The notes beneath the pieces are model-generated. The model ran no database searches. It was not told the origin of the DNA and saw nothing but the letters and a program-made list of their open reading frames with translations. Source: Polyangium mundeleinium (GTDB lineage: Bacteria > Myxococcota_A > Polyangia > Polyangiales > Polyangiaceae). From it: DNA of 64,000 nt. The translations under genes and the position numbers were made by a program. Position 1 is the first letter of the stretch; each line of letters starts with the position of its first letter. The stretch is from contig NZ_JAQNDO010000001.1 in assembly GCF_028369105.1 (NCBI RefSeq), forward strand, positions 4,370,501-4,434,500. Reading direction: 5' to 3'. Positions 53,625-62,383 of this stretch are shown one piece after another.

Positions 53625-54875
53625 GTATTTGTGCGCGTCCTCATCCCTTTCCTGCATCACGCCAGCGACGCCTTTCTCCGCTTCTACGCGACGCACCTCC
53701 TGACCGTTCTCGGGATCCTGGCGCGGATGGGCGTGCGCCAGGCGGATGTCGGTGACCTCGCGCAGCTCGTCTTCCTGAAGGTCTACAAGAGCTTCGACAA
53801 GGTCCCATCCACGGGGGTGAAGGACTGGCTCGAGATGATCTGTGAGCAGCAGGCTGCCGAGCACTACCGCCTGTACCGTCACCGCTTCGAAACCCCCGAA
53901 GCGGACGTCGGCGTCGACGTGCCCAGCGATGAGAACCCGCACGAGCGCTTCGAGCACCATGAGCTCGATCAGGTCGTCAAACGCGTGCTCCAGACCATGG
54001 ACGCGCAGCTCGTCGATGTACTGGTCAGGGCCGAGTTCAACGGGGAATCGCTGCCGAAGATCGCCGCGGCGCTCGGGGTCTCACGCAACACGGCGCAGGC
54101 CAGGCTCGTCGAGGCCAAGGACGTCTTCCGGCGCAGCGTGAAGAAGCTGTTCGGCCGGGACTTCACGCCGTTCATGCTGCTGCCCTTCGGCCTCGATACC
54201 GTCGTCCGCCCCGAGGATCTCACGCCCGACTTCATCGAGAAGGCGCGGCATGAAGTCTGGCGCGGCGTCGCCCGCGAGCTTGGCTTCGACGAGGTGCTTC
54301 CTCCCGCCCTGCCTCCGAGCTCGTCGCCGCCTTCCGAGCCGCCGGCTTCGGGCAAGCGGCTCATCCAGATGATGGCGCCCAAGGGCTCTGGGCCTGTCGC
54401 TCGGGCCACCGTGAAGGCGGTGCTCGAGCGCATCATCAAGCACCCGCTCTTCCTGGTCGGCGTCGGCGCCTTGGGCGGGGGTGGTGCGGTCGCGCTCTGG
54501 CCCCACGACGAGCTGCCTGCCGCGCGACATGCAGTGCCGATGGTGCTCTCCGTCGTGATCGACGAGCGCGGGCGTGGTGAGGGCTTCTCAGCCGTCGCGC
54601 CCCCGGCCACCCCCGGACCGAGCCCCACCATAGTTGTCGTTGCTCCCGCGCGTCCCCCTGCCGGTCCCGTGCCTCTAAACGACCCAGAGACGACAAACCT
54701 CGAACAAGCCCGGGAGATGCTTTCGCGCGGGCAGTGTGCCGAGGCGCTCTCCACGCTGCGACAGCATGAACGGGACTACCGGGACAGCCATCACGCGGCG
54801 GTCCGAAACAAGTACATCGCCACGGCGCTCGAGGGCCTGCGGCAGAACGAGCAGAAGAGCGGCAGCACGCCCTGA
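53619..54875 (+). CDS. Membrane-anchored sigma-70-like factor with extracytoplasmic tail
   Basis: Up to 418 residues from GTG 53619; GTG 53631 is also possible and fits better if the promoter-like box is real. Sigma region 2 is FLRFYATHLLTVLGILARMG and VGDLAQLVFLKVYKSF; region 4 is QLVDVLVRAEFNGESLPKIA followed by LGVSRNTAQARLVEAK. A linker leads to one membrane span (HPLFLVGVGALGGGGAVALW, about residues 278-297), a Pro-rich stretch, and a short TPR-like helical tail (EQAREMLSRGQCAEALSTLR). This sigma-membrane-TPR layout is myxobacterial and puts a sensor tail outside the inner membrane. It follows the secreted protein gene. Confidence 0.75.
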   Translation: MFVFVRVLIPFLHHASDAFLRFYATHLLTVLGILARMGVRQADVGDLAQLVFLKVYKSFDKVPSTGVKDWLEMICEQQAAEHYRLYRHRFETPEADVGVDVPSDENPHERFEHHELDQVVKRVLQTMDAQLVDVLVRAEFNGESLPKIAAALGVSRNTAQARLVEAKDVFRRSVKKLFGRDFTPFMLLPFGLDTVVRPEDLTPDFIEKARHEVWRGVARELGFDEVLPPALPPSSSPPSEPPASGKRLIQMMAPKGSGPVARATVKAVLERIIKHPLFLVGVGALGGGGAVALWPHDELPAARHAVPMVLSVVIDERGRGEGFSAVAPPATPGPSPTIVVVAPARPPAGPVPLNDPETTNLEQAREMLSRGQCAEALSTLRQHERDYRDSHHAAVRNKYIATALEGLRQNEQKSGSTP

Positions 54876-55292
54876 CCAGCCTCGTGCACGCAGGCGTGCA
54901 CTTTTCTTGGACGGGTCGACAGCGTCGGCTCGTGTTTAGAGAGTAAGGGACATGCGGCTTCAGCGCCCGGCCATGGTCGCCGGCACGCGGGCACGTTTGT
55001 CCTCGCGAATCATCATCATCCGCAGACGGCCGCGGTGGCGAGCGCGCGTTGGAGGACGTTCGTCGAGGCATACCACCGCGGTCGCCTGGGGATGGTGATG
55101 TTCGCTCGAAGGAGGTCGCGGGATACAGCTCGCATTCGCTAGCCCGGGTTCCGCGCCTGCCTCCGGGCGATCATCGCTCTGATCGTCATTCCTGTCGTCC
55201 GCGGCGTCCCGAGTCGACGTCGCACGGCTGACGACAAGCAGCTTCGCGGCTTTTTCAGGCCGCAGACGGCATTCGTGCGCCCGGAGGAGTAC
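54876..55292. other. Spacer with a second promoter-like box
   Basis: The 417 bases hold promoter copy B (54907-54937). A 48-codon frame starts at ATG 54952 after AAGGGA but is very Arg-rich and not convincing. No recognisable gene otherwise. Confidence 0.45.
54907..54937 (+). promoter_or_regulatory. Candidate promoter, copy B of a 31-base repeat
   Basis: TTGGACGGGTCG and CGTGTTT with the same 12-base spacer as copy A at 53594-53624; most of the spacer also matches. It could drive the downstream run of small DNA-binding genes. Confidence 0.5.
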
Positions 55293-56033
55293 ATGGCCGA
55301 CGAGGAAGAAGACGAAGCCGCCACGCGCGTGTTGACGCGCCCGGCTGCGAGCCACGACGAGGACGACAACGCCCCCACGGCGTTCTTCGTGCGGCCGGCG
55401 GCGCCCGCGCCTCCTGTCCCCGCCACGTCGATCCCGGTGAGGCCCTCATGGTGGCGCGTGCTCATCGACGTCTTGTGCTTCTGGCGTCGCCGCCCTGTAG
55501 CAGCGGTTCTCGCTGCTACAGCTCCCGCCCCTGCACCTGCGCGTCCCGCGACCTCTGCGTCGACATTGCATGTGCTCGTGTCCGCGCCCAAGGCGGCACG
55601 CAGGCCCGCCCCCACGCTGGTCTCGCATCTCTCCCCGGGGCGCCGCGCGGTTGTCGACGAGGTGCACACGTTGCTCTGGAGCTTTGAGCCGCACGAGCTC
55701 GAGGCGGCGGCGAAGCTCATCGAGCACATCGCCGCAGCTAGGCTCGCGGGTCCGGAGGGCCGCGTCGAGGCGCAGATCATCTACGCGCTCCTGTACATGC
55801 GCTCCGACGAAGACGGGGCGGTCGGCCTCGCCGTTCTGCGGGGCAAGCTCCTCGGGCTCGCTCGATCCGCGGTGGACCAAGCGCTCCTACATCTCGAAGA
55901 GCAAGGCCAAGTTGTACTTCGTCCTGCGAATCCGCTCTCCGGAACACGGCAACTTGCTGCAGGGATCGAACATCCGACACGAGGGCTGCTCGAGCGCGTC
56001 GCTCTCGTTGCACGAGCGAGGAGAGCGTCTTGA
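55293..56033 (+). CDS. Winged-helix-like protein with N-terminal acidic region
   Basis: A 246-residue protein (ATG 55293 after GGAGGA). The N-terminus is acidic (MADEEEDEAATRVL), followed by a hydrophobic patch (WWRVLIDVLCFW), an Ala/Pro linker and a helical C-terminal domain: SPGRRAVVDEVHTLLWSFEP, GLAVLRGKLLGLARSAVDQA, LLHLEEQGQVVLRP. The last part reads like a winged helix with a wing at VVLRPAN. First of five small genes in a row; stop and next start overlap. Confidence 0.6.
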   Translation: MADEEEDEAATRVLTRPAASHDEDDNAPTAFFVRPAAPAPPVPATSIPVRPSWWRVLIDVLCFWRRRPVAAVLAATAPAPAPARPATSASTLHVLVSAPKAARRPAPTLVSHLSPGRRAVVDEVHTLLWSFEPHELEAAAKLIEHIAAARLAGPEGRVEAQIIYALLYMRSDEDGAVGLAVLRGKLLGLARSAVDQALLHLEEQGQVVLRPANPLSGTRQLAAGIEHPTRGLLERVALVARARRAS

Positions 56034-56563
56034 GCGGCGAGCGCGCCACAACAGGTACGCCGGGCGGCACCAACGCGCAGGCCGCGCCCATCTCGACGAA
56101 CCCGCCGTCGATGATCCGACCTTCCCCGCCTGCGCCCCCACCCGTCGAGCCTCGACGACGTCATCGCACGCCGATCGAGGAGGTGAACGATATCCTCCGG
56201 CAGCTCCGCATCCCCGAGCTCGCCGACGTCCTGCTGTACGCGCAGCGCACCCTCGCCGCGCGTGACGCAGGTCCAGATCCGGCCGTCGTGAGCGAGATGC
56301 TGGCGGCGATGGGCCGGCTTCATCCGGCCTACAAGAACACGCAGGGCGTGCCGCTGCCGATCCTCCACTGGGCTCTTGCTCACGTTCCACGCGCGGCCTT
56401 CGAGTCGGCGCTGCTTCACGCCGAGCGCGAGGGGCGCATCCGGCTGGTCGCTGCTTCGCTGCTCGCTCCCTTCGTCGAGCACGCTGCGGGCATCCACGAC
56501 CCGAAGCGGGGCTTGCTCTACTTCTGTACCGCTCCGGAGGCACGCGGACGGCGGGAGCCCTGA
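56030..56563 (+). CDS. Winged-helix-like protein
   Basis: A 177-residue protein if the TTG overlapping the previous stop (TTGA) is used; an internal ATG at 56111 would also keep the domain. After a Pro-rich N-terminus the C-terminal 110 residues form a winged-helix-like domain (VSEMLAAMGRLHPAY, PLPILHWALAHVPRAAFESA, LLHAEREGRIRLVAAS), clearly similar in layout to the previous gene. Likely a DNA-binding paralogue. Confidence 0.55.
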   Translation: MSGERATTGTPGGTNAQAAPISTNPPSMIRPSPPAPPPVEPRRRHRTPIEEVNDILRQLRIPELADVLLYAQRTLAARDAGPDPAVVSEMLAAMGRLHPAYKNTQGVPLPILHWALAHVPRAAFESALLHAEREGRIRLVAASLLAPFVEHAAGIHDPKRGLLYFCTAPEARGRREP

Positions 56564-56564
56564 C

Positions 56565-56933
56565 ATGGGCCGCCGACACGAGCCGGATCCGTTTGCCCTC
56601 AAATTAGGTCATCGGATCAGGGATCTGCGCCTCGCACAGGGCATGTCGCTCGAGCACCTCAGAAGGAAGACCGGCATCGTCGCAAGCCACCTGTCGCTCA
56701 TCGAACGCGGGTATGTCGCGATCAACGTCGGCACCCTCGATCGCATCGCACGCGCGCTCGGCTTGACGCCGATGTTCCTGGTTCTATTCCCCGAGGAGAG
56801 TGAGCTCGAGGCAGTCGTCGAGCAGATCGGCAGCATGAGCGCGGAGGAGCTCGCGCAGCTCCGCGAACAGGTGTCCGCCTCGAGCCCACGGGCAGAGAAG
56901 CCTCGCCCTTCGCGTGGAACTCGTCGCACGTAG
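56565..56933 (+). CDS. XRE-family helix-turn-helix regulator
   Basis: A 122-residue protein starting one base after the previous stop. The HTH_3 domain is complete: LGHRIRDLRLAQGMSLEHLR, then IVASHLSLIERGYVAINVGT and LDRIARALGLTP. A helical segment (SELEAVVEQIGSMSAEELAQ) may dimerise the protein, and a basic tail ends it. Part of the five-gene DNA-binding cluster. Confidence 0.85.
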   Translation: MGRRHEPDPFALKLGHRIRDLRLAQGMSLEHLRRKTGIVASHLSLIERGYVAINVGTLDRIARALGLTPMFLVLFPEESELEAVVEQIGSMSAEELAQLREQVSASSPRAEKPRPSRGTRRT

Positions 56934-56997
56934 AACACCAAGTGGTCGGACTCGGCAGATAACCAGATGAGCCTCGACGGCAGATGGGGATGAACGA

Positions 56998-57231
56998 GTG
57001 CCACGGCATGCAAGCGAAGAACCCAAGGTCAGGCTCAACTTGGAGCTTCCCGAGCGCCTCCGTGGCAGGCTCGATCAGCTGCGCGCGATGAGCGAGGCCG
57101 GCACGATCACCGAGGTGGTGAAGAGAGCCGTCGCGCTGTACGACGTGCTGTTCTCGGCGATCCGAAACGGCCGGGAGAGGATCATCCTGCGCAGTTCCGA
57201 CGGCACGGAGCGCGAGCTGCTCATCCCGTGA
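56998..57231 (+). CDS. Ribbon-helix-helix-like small protein
   Basis: A 77-residue protein (GTG start). PKVRLNLELPERLRGRLDQL gives the N-terminal strand and first helix, and SEAGTITEVVKRAVALYDVL the second helix, as in Arc/MetJ or CopG-type repressors. A short beta hairpin (RIILRSSDGTERELLIP) follows. May be an antitoxin-like or plasmid-type regulator; no toxin partner was recognised. Confidence 0.68.
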   Translation: MPRHASEEPKVRLNLELPERLRGRLDQLRAMSEAGTITEVVKRAVALYDVLFSAIRNGRERIILRSSDGTERELLIP

Positions 57232-57319
57232 TCTTTCCTTCCCACGTGCTCCACTAGGATGAGCACTAGGGTTTGTCCTCTCTTGCGGTTTGCCGCGGAA
57301 CATGCGATCCAGGGGCGCG

Positions 57320-58279
57320 ATGTCCTCCGCTCGTCCGCCTGCCGCGTCGTTCGAGCCCCCGCCTCCGCCCTCGCGAAGGCGGCTCAGAACGGGGCCCGGC
57401 GCGTTCGATGTCCTCTCGCGGGACGGCGCGGCCGCGGTTCTGCTCTTCGCCCGTGCCAAGCTCGAAGCTGAGCGTCGGCGTGCACCGGGGCTCGTGAACG
57501 GTTCCCTTCGCGCCTTCGCCTCGCGCGTGGAGTCAGCGGCTCGCAGCGCGACCGAAGGGGTACATGACGATGGCGTGTTCATCGCACCGCTCTTCCGCCT
57601 GCTCCGCGAGCGTGACGAGGTCTCGTCCTGCCCGACGCTGTCGGCGTTCAAGGCGCGGCTGCTCCAAGCCTACAACCGCGGGCTCCTCGAACTCGCCACC
57701 TGCAAGCGCGCCGAGGACGAGAACCCCTTGGTGGTCGCCGCATCAGCACTTCGTTCCCGACGAACCATGTTTCATCTCGTGCAGCGATGGTCGCGTCGGA
57801 ACATGTTCGCCGCGCTCGAGGACGTCCTCGAGGCGCTCTCTCCCAAGGCTTACGCCGCCGCAAAAGAGTTCGCGCGCAAGGTCCACGAGGATGAACAGCG
57901 ACGCGAAGGGCGCCCCCGCCTGATCTCGCTGCGCCTCGATGCTTTCGCCACGCGCATGCAGGCCGTGGCCAATGAAGGCTCGCACGATGCGCTCATCATG
58001 GAGCTGTTCCACGAGCTCGATGAACGCGGTGAGGCGACGGGGCTCGGCCTCTCAGCGTTCAAGGCTCGGCTTCGCGGTGCGCATCGCAGGGGCCTGCTCA
58101 CGCTACGCGCCTGGCAGGCGAAGGATGGTGTGAAGACCCCAGCCATGCAGCTGTCCGCGGTCGATCACGAGGGGATGAAGCTGCACCTCGTGTGCCGTAC
58201 GGCGGCGCCGTTGCCGATCCCATGGGGGCGACCAGCGCTGCCATTGCGACCTGCAAGGGCGACGGCGACGGGGACTTGA
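57320..58279 (+). CDS. Duplicated winged-helix-like protein
   Basis: A 319-residue protein (ATG 57320 preceded by AGGGG; earlier starts at 57290 and 57302 exist). Two copies of one domain are visible: HDDGVFIAPLFRLLRERDEV with LSAFKARLLQAYNRGLLELA, and SHDALIMELFHELDERGEAT with LSAFKARLRGAHRRGLLTLR. Each looks like a winged helix with the recognition helix in SAFKARL. A helical linker joins them. It ends the cluster of DNA-binding-type genes. Function unknown. Confidence 0.62.
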   Translation: MSSARPPAASFEPPPPPSRRRLRTGPGAFDVLSRDGAAAVLLFARAKLEAERRRAPGLVNGSLRAFASRVESAARSATEGVHDDGVFIAPLFRLLRERDEVSSCPTLSAFKARLLQAYNRGLLELATCKRAEDENPLVVAASALRSRRTMFHLVQRWSRRNMFAALEDVLEALSPKAYAAAKEFARKVHEDEQRREGRPRLISLRLDAFATRMQAVANEGSHDALIMELFHELDERGEATGLGLSAFKARLRGAHRRGLLTLRAWQAKDGVKTPAMQLSAVDHEGMKLHLVCRTAAPLPIPWGRPALPLRPARATATGT

Positions 58280-58332
58280 AAACCTGACCTAACGTGTGTC
58301 TGTCTTTCGGCCGGACGAGACTCCAGCGCAGA

Positions 58333-58860
58333 TCAGGGCAGCGCTGGTGCGGGGCGTGCCTCGAACTCTTCCGGCCTCTGCCGCCAGCGCTCGGCGATGA
58401 ACCGCTCGATGCCTACGACGCTGCTGTCTTTCGACTCCTGCGGATACCGGAGCTCGACCATCACCCCGTGCTCCTTGCCGTCCTTGAGCACGTCCAACAA
58501 CGCCGCTGCCGTGGACGCGTCGCGGCGGATGTAGCCCGTGATCGCCGCGCCGTCTGGGTCGCGTAGCTCGATGGACTGGTGGGTCTGTTCCGTGTCGTTG
58601 TAGTCGAAGTTGTAGTAGTCCGTGAGCTTCGCCCAGACGCGGAAGAGGTAGGTCCCCTTCAGCCGTTGCGTCCGGAAGAACGGCAGCGAGACGGGGTTAT
58701 ATCCGACCGAGGATCGCCAGTCGAGCTTGAGGCCCTCTGCGGTCTTCTTGAAGTGGTAGTAGTCCCGCTTGTTCTTGCCGAAGACGACCTCGACGCTGCA
58801 GTAGTCGCCCTCGTTCACCTTCGCGCAGCCGTCGGTCTCGATGTATCCGTCCCGCCACCC
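58333..58860 (-). pseudogene. 3' part of an interrupted lipoprotein gene
   Basis: About 175 codons with no start: the frame enters from the IS66 end and reads GYIETDGCAKVNEGDYCSVE, then YYHFKKTAEGLKLDW, SVGYNPVSLPFF and YYNFDYNDTEQTHQSI. A GTG at 58818 could serve as an artificial start. The fragment faces the same way as the lipoprotein fragment at 61679-61981 on the far side of the IS, and together they would form one Cys-containing lipoprotein. Confidence 0.65.
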
Positions 58861-58919
58861 CCATCCTTCCGCCTCCCCCCTCGGCCATGCATGTATGCCT
58901 CGTTGAAGGGAGGCTTGTC

Positions 58920-59276
58920 ATGGCTACGAGGACGACCAAGGCCGAGCGTCGCTGGCGGCGGATCGTGGAGAAGTGGCGCCGTAGCGGCCTATCGGCGCGC
59001 GCGTTCGCGAAGCGGCATCGAATCAGCGCGGTCACGATGTACGGGTGGAGCAGCCGGCTCAGCAGACAGGATGCCGCGCAGGATTCCGAATGTGCGGCGG
59101 AAGCACCGACGTTCTTGCCCGTCGAGATCATCGACGACGTCCTGCCCGCCGCGGCCGCCGGGCCGACGGCCCTGGAGGTCGTTCTTCCGCGTGGCGAGGT
59201 AATTCGCGTGCCTCCTGGCGCTGACCTCTCCCAGCTCGGCCGTGTTGTCGCGGCACTCCGGGGGGCGCTCGAATGA
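58920..59276 (+). CDS. tnpA: IS66 accessory protein TnpA
   Basis: A 118-residue IS66-type helix-turn-helix protein: RRWRRIVEKWRRSGLSARAF, AKRHRISAVTMYGWSSRL, and the C-terminal LEVVLPRGEVIRVPPGAD typical of the family. Start at 58920 (MATRTTKAERR) preferred over 58887. Stop overlaps the tnpB start. Confidence 0.88.
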   Translation: MATRTTKAERRWRRIVEKWRRSGLSARAFAKRHRISAVTMYGWSSRLSRQDAAQDSECAAEAPTFLPVEIIDDVLPAAAAGPTALEVVLPRGEVIRVPPGADLSQLGRVVAALRGALE

Positions 59277-59632
59277 TCCCCGCGCGGATGGCCATTTACG
59301 TCGCCACCGAGCGGCTCGATCTGCGACGCTCGTTCGATGGGCTCTCGGGCGTCGTGCGCGAGGTGCTGCGTGAGGATCCGCTCTCGGGCGCGCTGTTCAT
59401 GTTCTTCAACAAGGCGGCCGACAGGGTCAAGATCCTCTGGTGGGATCGGACGGGCTATTGCCTCCTCTACAAGCGCCTCGAGCGCGGCACGTTTCGCGTG
59501 CCCCTCGCGCTCGAGCCCGGCGCGACGCGCATTCCGATCGAAGCCTCCGAGATGGCCAGGATCCTCGAAGGCGTAGAGCTCCCGCCGGCGAAGCAGCGCA
59601 TCCGCGCGCTCGCGGCGGGTTCCATCAAGTAA
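59273..59632 (+). CDS. tnpB: IS66 Orf2-like protein TnpB
   Basis: A 119-residue TnpB: MAIYVATERLDLRRSFDGLS, LFMFFNKAADRVKILWWDRT, GYCLLYKRLERGTFRVP. This is the highly conserved second IS66 protein, required for transposition but of unknown biochemistry. ATGA overlap with tnpA. Confidence 0.95.
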   Translation: MIPARMAIYVATERLDLRRSFDGLSGVVREVLREDPLSGALFMFFNKAADRVKILWWDRTGYCLLYKRLERGTFRVPLALEPGATRIPIEASEMARILEGVELPPAKQRIRALAAGSIK

Positions 59633-59679
59633 AACCTTCCTCTTTACACGGGGCCGCGTTGCGTGTATGGCACGCTCCC

Positions 59680-61338
59680 GTGACAAACCCTGAGCTCGAG
59701 GTGAAGGTCGCTGCCCTGGAGAGCCGCCTCGCGGGTGCCTCGCGAGAGCGGGACAAACTCCGCCATGAGCGCGACGAGTATCGGCACGAGCGCGACGAGT
59801 ATCGCAAGCTCTACGAGCTCGCCAGCATCGAGCTCGAGCGGTTTCGTCGCCATATCTTCGGCCGCAAGGCCGAGCAGGTCGATCCTGCGCAGACCCAGCT
59901 CGCGTTCAACGCCGTCGTCGAGGCGCTCGGCGGGCTCGAGCGGCTCTCCGAGCCATCGACGGATGCACAGCCGCCTTCCGAGCAGCCCGCCGGAGAGAAG
60001 CTACCCGAGCGCAACAAATCAAAGCAGAAGGGGCGCAAGGCCACCCCGCACGGGCGGCAGAGCCTGCCCGAGCATCTGCCCGTCCACGAAATCGAGCTCC
60101 TCCCGCTCGAGGCCAAGGGCGAAGGCGCCGCGTCCCTCGTGCGGATCGGCGAGGAGGTGAGCGAAACGCTGGAATGGCGGCCCGCGGGCTACGTGCGGGT
60201 CCGGGTCGTTCGTCCGAAGTTCGCGACGAAAGGCAAACCCGAGCAAGGCGTGCGTATCGAGCCCGCGCCCGAGGCGCCAATCCCTCGCTGCATGGCAGGC
60301 CCCGGGCTGGTCGCGCACGTGCTCGTGAGCAAGTACGCCGATTCCTTGCCGCTGCACAGGCAGGAGAAGATCCACGAGCGACAAGGTGTCCCGCTCGCGC
60401 GCTCCACCCTGTGCAACTGGGTGAGCGCCTCCTGCGGCCTGCTCCGGTACATCGTCGACGCGATGTCCATCGACGCGAAAAGCGCGCATTGCATCGCCAT
60501 GGATGCGACCGGCGTGCTCGTGCAGGCGAAGGAGAAGTGCCGGAGAGGCTACTTTTGGGTGCTCGTCGCCGATCGGGACCACGTCCTGTTTCGCTTCACG
60601 CCGCGGCACACGCAGGATGGGCCGCGGGAATTCCTGCGCGGTTACAAGGGGTACGTCCTCGCCGACGCGCACAATGTCTACGAGCTGCTCTATCGCACCG
60701 AGGAAGTGACGGAGGTCGGCTGCTGGGCACACTGCAGGCGCGGCTTCTTCAAGGCGCTCTCGTCCGACAAGGAGCGGGCGCTGGCGGCGCTCGGGTTCAT
60801 CGGAAAGCTCTACGCAATCGACGCCGAGACCAAGGACCTTCCGCCGGCTCGCCGGACGGAGGAGCGCCGGAGGCTCGCCACGCCCGTGCTCGAAGCCTTT
60901 CGCATCTGGCTCGACGTGCAGGGTCTCGTGGCCTTGCCGAAGAGCCCCGTCGGCCAGGCCATCGGCTACGCTCGCAATCAGTGGGCGCCCCTCACGCGAT
61001 TCCTCGACGATGGCCGGCTGCGTCTCGACAACAACGGCTCGGAGCTCGAGCTCCGCCGCCAGGCAGTCGGCCGGAAAAACTGGCTCTTCGTCGGCAGCGA
61101 CGAGGGGGCCGAGTGGAATACCATCGCCGTCTCGCTCATCGCCTCCTGCGAGCTGCACGGTATCGAGCCCTGGGCATACCTGCGCGACGTCTTGATCCTG
61201 CTTCCCGAATGGCCCCGCGACCGGGTCCTCGAGCTGTCGCCCAAGCACTGGAAGCAAACCCTCGAGAAGACCGACGCTCGTCAGCGGCTCGACAGGAGCA
61301 TCTGGAGCCGCGTTTCGAGCACGTCCCCCTCGTCCTGA
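59680..61338 (+). CDS. tnpC: IS66 transposase TnpC
   Basis: A 552-residue DDE transposase from GTG 59680. Order: coiled-coil N-terminus (LESRLAGASRERDKL, with a repeated RHERDEY), LERFRRHIFGRKAEQV, zinc-finger-like region, then the catalytic core: SAHCIAMDATGVLVQAKE (first Asp), KGYVLADAHNVYELLY (second Asp), and Glu near RLRLDNNGSELELRRQAVGR. IS66_C-like tail ELHGIEPWAYLRDVLILLPE. Appears intact, so the IS may be active. Confidence 0.93.
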   Translation: MTNPELEVKVAALESRLAGASRERDKLRHERDEYRHERDEYRKLYELASIELERFRRHIFGRKAEQVDPAQTQLAFNAVVEALGGLERLSEPSTDAQPPSEQPAGEKLPERNKSKQKGRKATPHGRQSLPEHLPVHEIELLPLEAKGEGAASLVRIGEEVSETLEWRPAGYVRVRVVRPKFATKGKPEQGVRIEPAPEAPIPRCMAGPGLVAHVLVSKYADSLPLHRQEKIHERQGVPLARSTLCNWVSASCGLLRYIVDAMSIDAKSAHCIAMDATGVLVQAKEKCRRGYFWVLVADRDHVLFRFTPRHTQDGPREFLRGYKGYVLADAHNVYELLYRTEEVTEVGCWAHCRRGFFKALSSDKERALAALGFIGKLYAIDAETKDLPPARRTEERRRLATPVLEAFRIWLDVQGLVALPKSPVGQAIGYARNQWAPLTRFLDDGRLRLDNNGSELELRRQAVGRKNWLFVGSDEGAEWNTIAVSLIASCELHGIEPWAYLRDVLILLPEWPRDRVLELSPKHWKQTLEKTDARQRLDRSIWSRVSSTSPSS

Positions 61339-61678
61339 CTTCGAGCGCGGCGCGCTCGTGGGGACCTTGGGAGCCGCGCCTTCGGCGGCTGTGGTTCGGC
61401 GGACACGAACATTCCGAGCGGGTCTGGAAGGCGCGTCGACCGTCGACGTGGCTTCCTCGCCGCGCTTGGACGGTTTGATGGTCGAGCTGCGGCGTCGTGG
61501 CGAGCTCTCGTCGTCTTTCCGGCGAGCATCGAGCCCCTCGGACGCATCAACGCGGCTGCCTGCCGCGCTTCGGCCCCGCGCAGGACCATGCTTTCTCGCG
61601 AGCTTCGGGCGAGCTGCGTCTCCCAGGGGTTCTTCCACGACGAACTCGTCACGCTGCGGCATCGCGGCGGAAGGTTAC

Positions 61679-61981
61679 GCAGCTGCCTCGATGCGCGCCA
61701 TGATGCGGGGGGCCGAACGGATACGTCTCGATCGACTCGAACGGCTTCTTGCAGTCCTTCTGGTCCGTGTAGTGCTCGGCGAGCGCGGCGCGGTTCGCCT
61801 CGGGGTCGAGGATGAACTTGGCGCGGTCGAGGCAACTGTCCTGGTTCAGGTAGTCGCGCACGATGCTCGATGCGCCGCGGGAACATCCAGCCAGGAGCAC
61901 GCTGCTCGCCAGCATGAACGCGAGGGGCAGGATCGTTGACGCCGCAGAGGGCACGATCGTGGGAGTGGAAAACCGATGCAT
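61679..61981 (-). pseudogene. 5' part of an interrupted lipoprotein gene
   Basis: Begins at ATG 61981 (MHRFSTPTIVPSAASTILPL), lipobox LLAGC, then SIVRDYLNQDSCLDRAKFIL, HYTDQKDCKKPFESIETYPF, after which the frame runs into IS-like sequence and soon stops. The rest of the protein is plausibly the frame at 58333-58860 on the other side of the IS66. Confidence 0.65.
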
Positions 61982-62065
61982 CGCGACGCCACGATACACG
62001 ATCGGGTTGGTTGTCAACACCATCGTGTGTTCACCTGAAGCGTCATCCCCGCGACGTTCGGCGCC

Positions 62066-62383
62066 GTGGACTTCGGCAAGGAAGTGCGGCGGCGACGAGA
62101 GGCGCTGGGCCTGACCCTGGAGCAGCTCGCGGAGCGCGCAGGGCTCACGCCGAACTACATCGGGGGCATCGAGGCAGGTCGACGTGACCCCTCGCTGTCG
62201 AGCATCCTCGGGCTTGCGAAGGGCCTGGGGGTGCCGCCGGGGGAGCTCGTGGGAGGCATCCACGACCTCGAGCCGGCCGCTATCGAGGCAGCACGGCTCT
62301 TCCAAGGCGCGTCCGAGGACGTCCAGGATGCCGTTCTCCGCCTCTTGCGTGCGGTGACGCGGGGACGGCGGCGAAGCGGGTGA
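62066..62383 (+). CDS. XRE-family helix-turn-helix regulator
   Basis: A 105-residue protein starting at GTG 62066 (MDFGKEVRRRREALGLTLEQ). HTH_3: LAERAGLTPNYIGGIEAGRR and PSLSSILGLAKGLGVPPGEL. A short helix (AAIEAARLFQGASEDVQDAV) follows. Divergent from the broken lipoprotein gene. Confidence 0.87.
   Translation: MDFGKEVRRRREALGLTLEQLAERAGLTPNYIGGIEAGRRDPSLSSILGLAKGLGVPPGELVGGIHDLEPAAIEAARLFQGASEDVQDAVLRLLRAVTRGRRRSG

Larger units (their letters stand above)
58861..61678 (+). mobile_element. IS66-family insertion sequence
   Basis: About 2.8 kb with the three IS66 genes in order. Imperfect ends share CCTTCCGCC (58865-58873, and its complement at 61666-61674). No 8-base target duplication is visible at these ends, so a boundary is misplaced or a flank has been deleted. 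The last 340 bases (61339-61678) carry no gene. Confidence 0.8.

Noticed and set aside
61358..61939. Plus-strand frame at the right end of IS66
   Set aside because: It covers the IS end and the antisense of the broken lipoprotein, with no domain signal.
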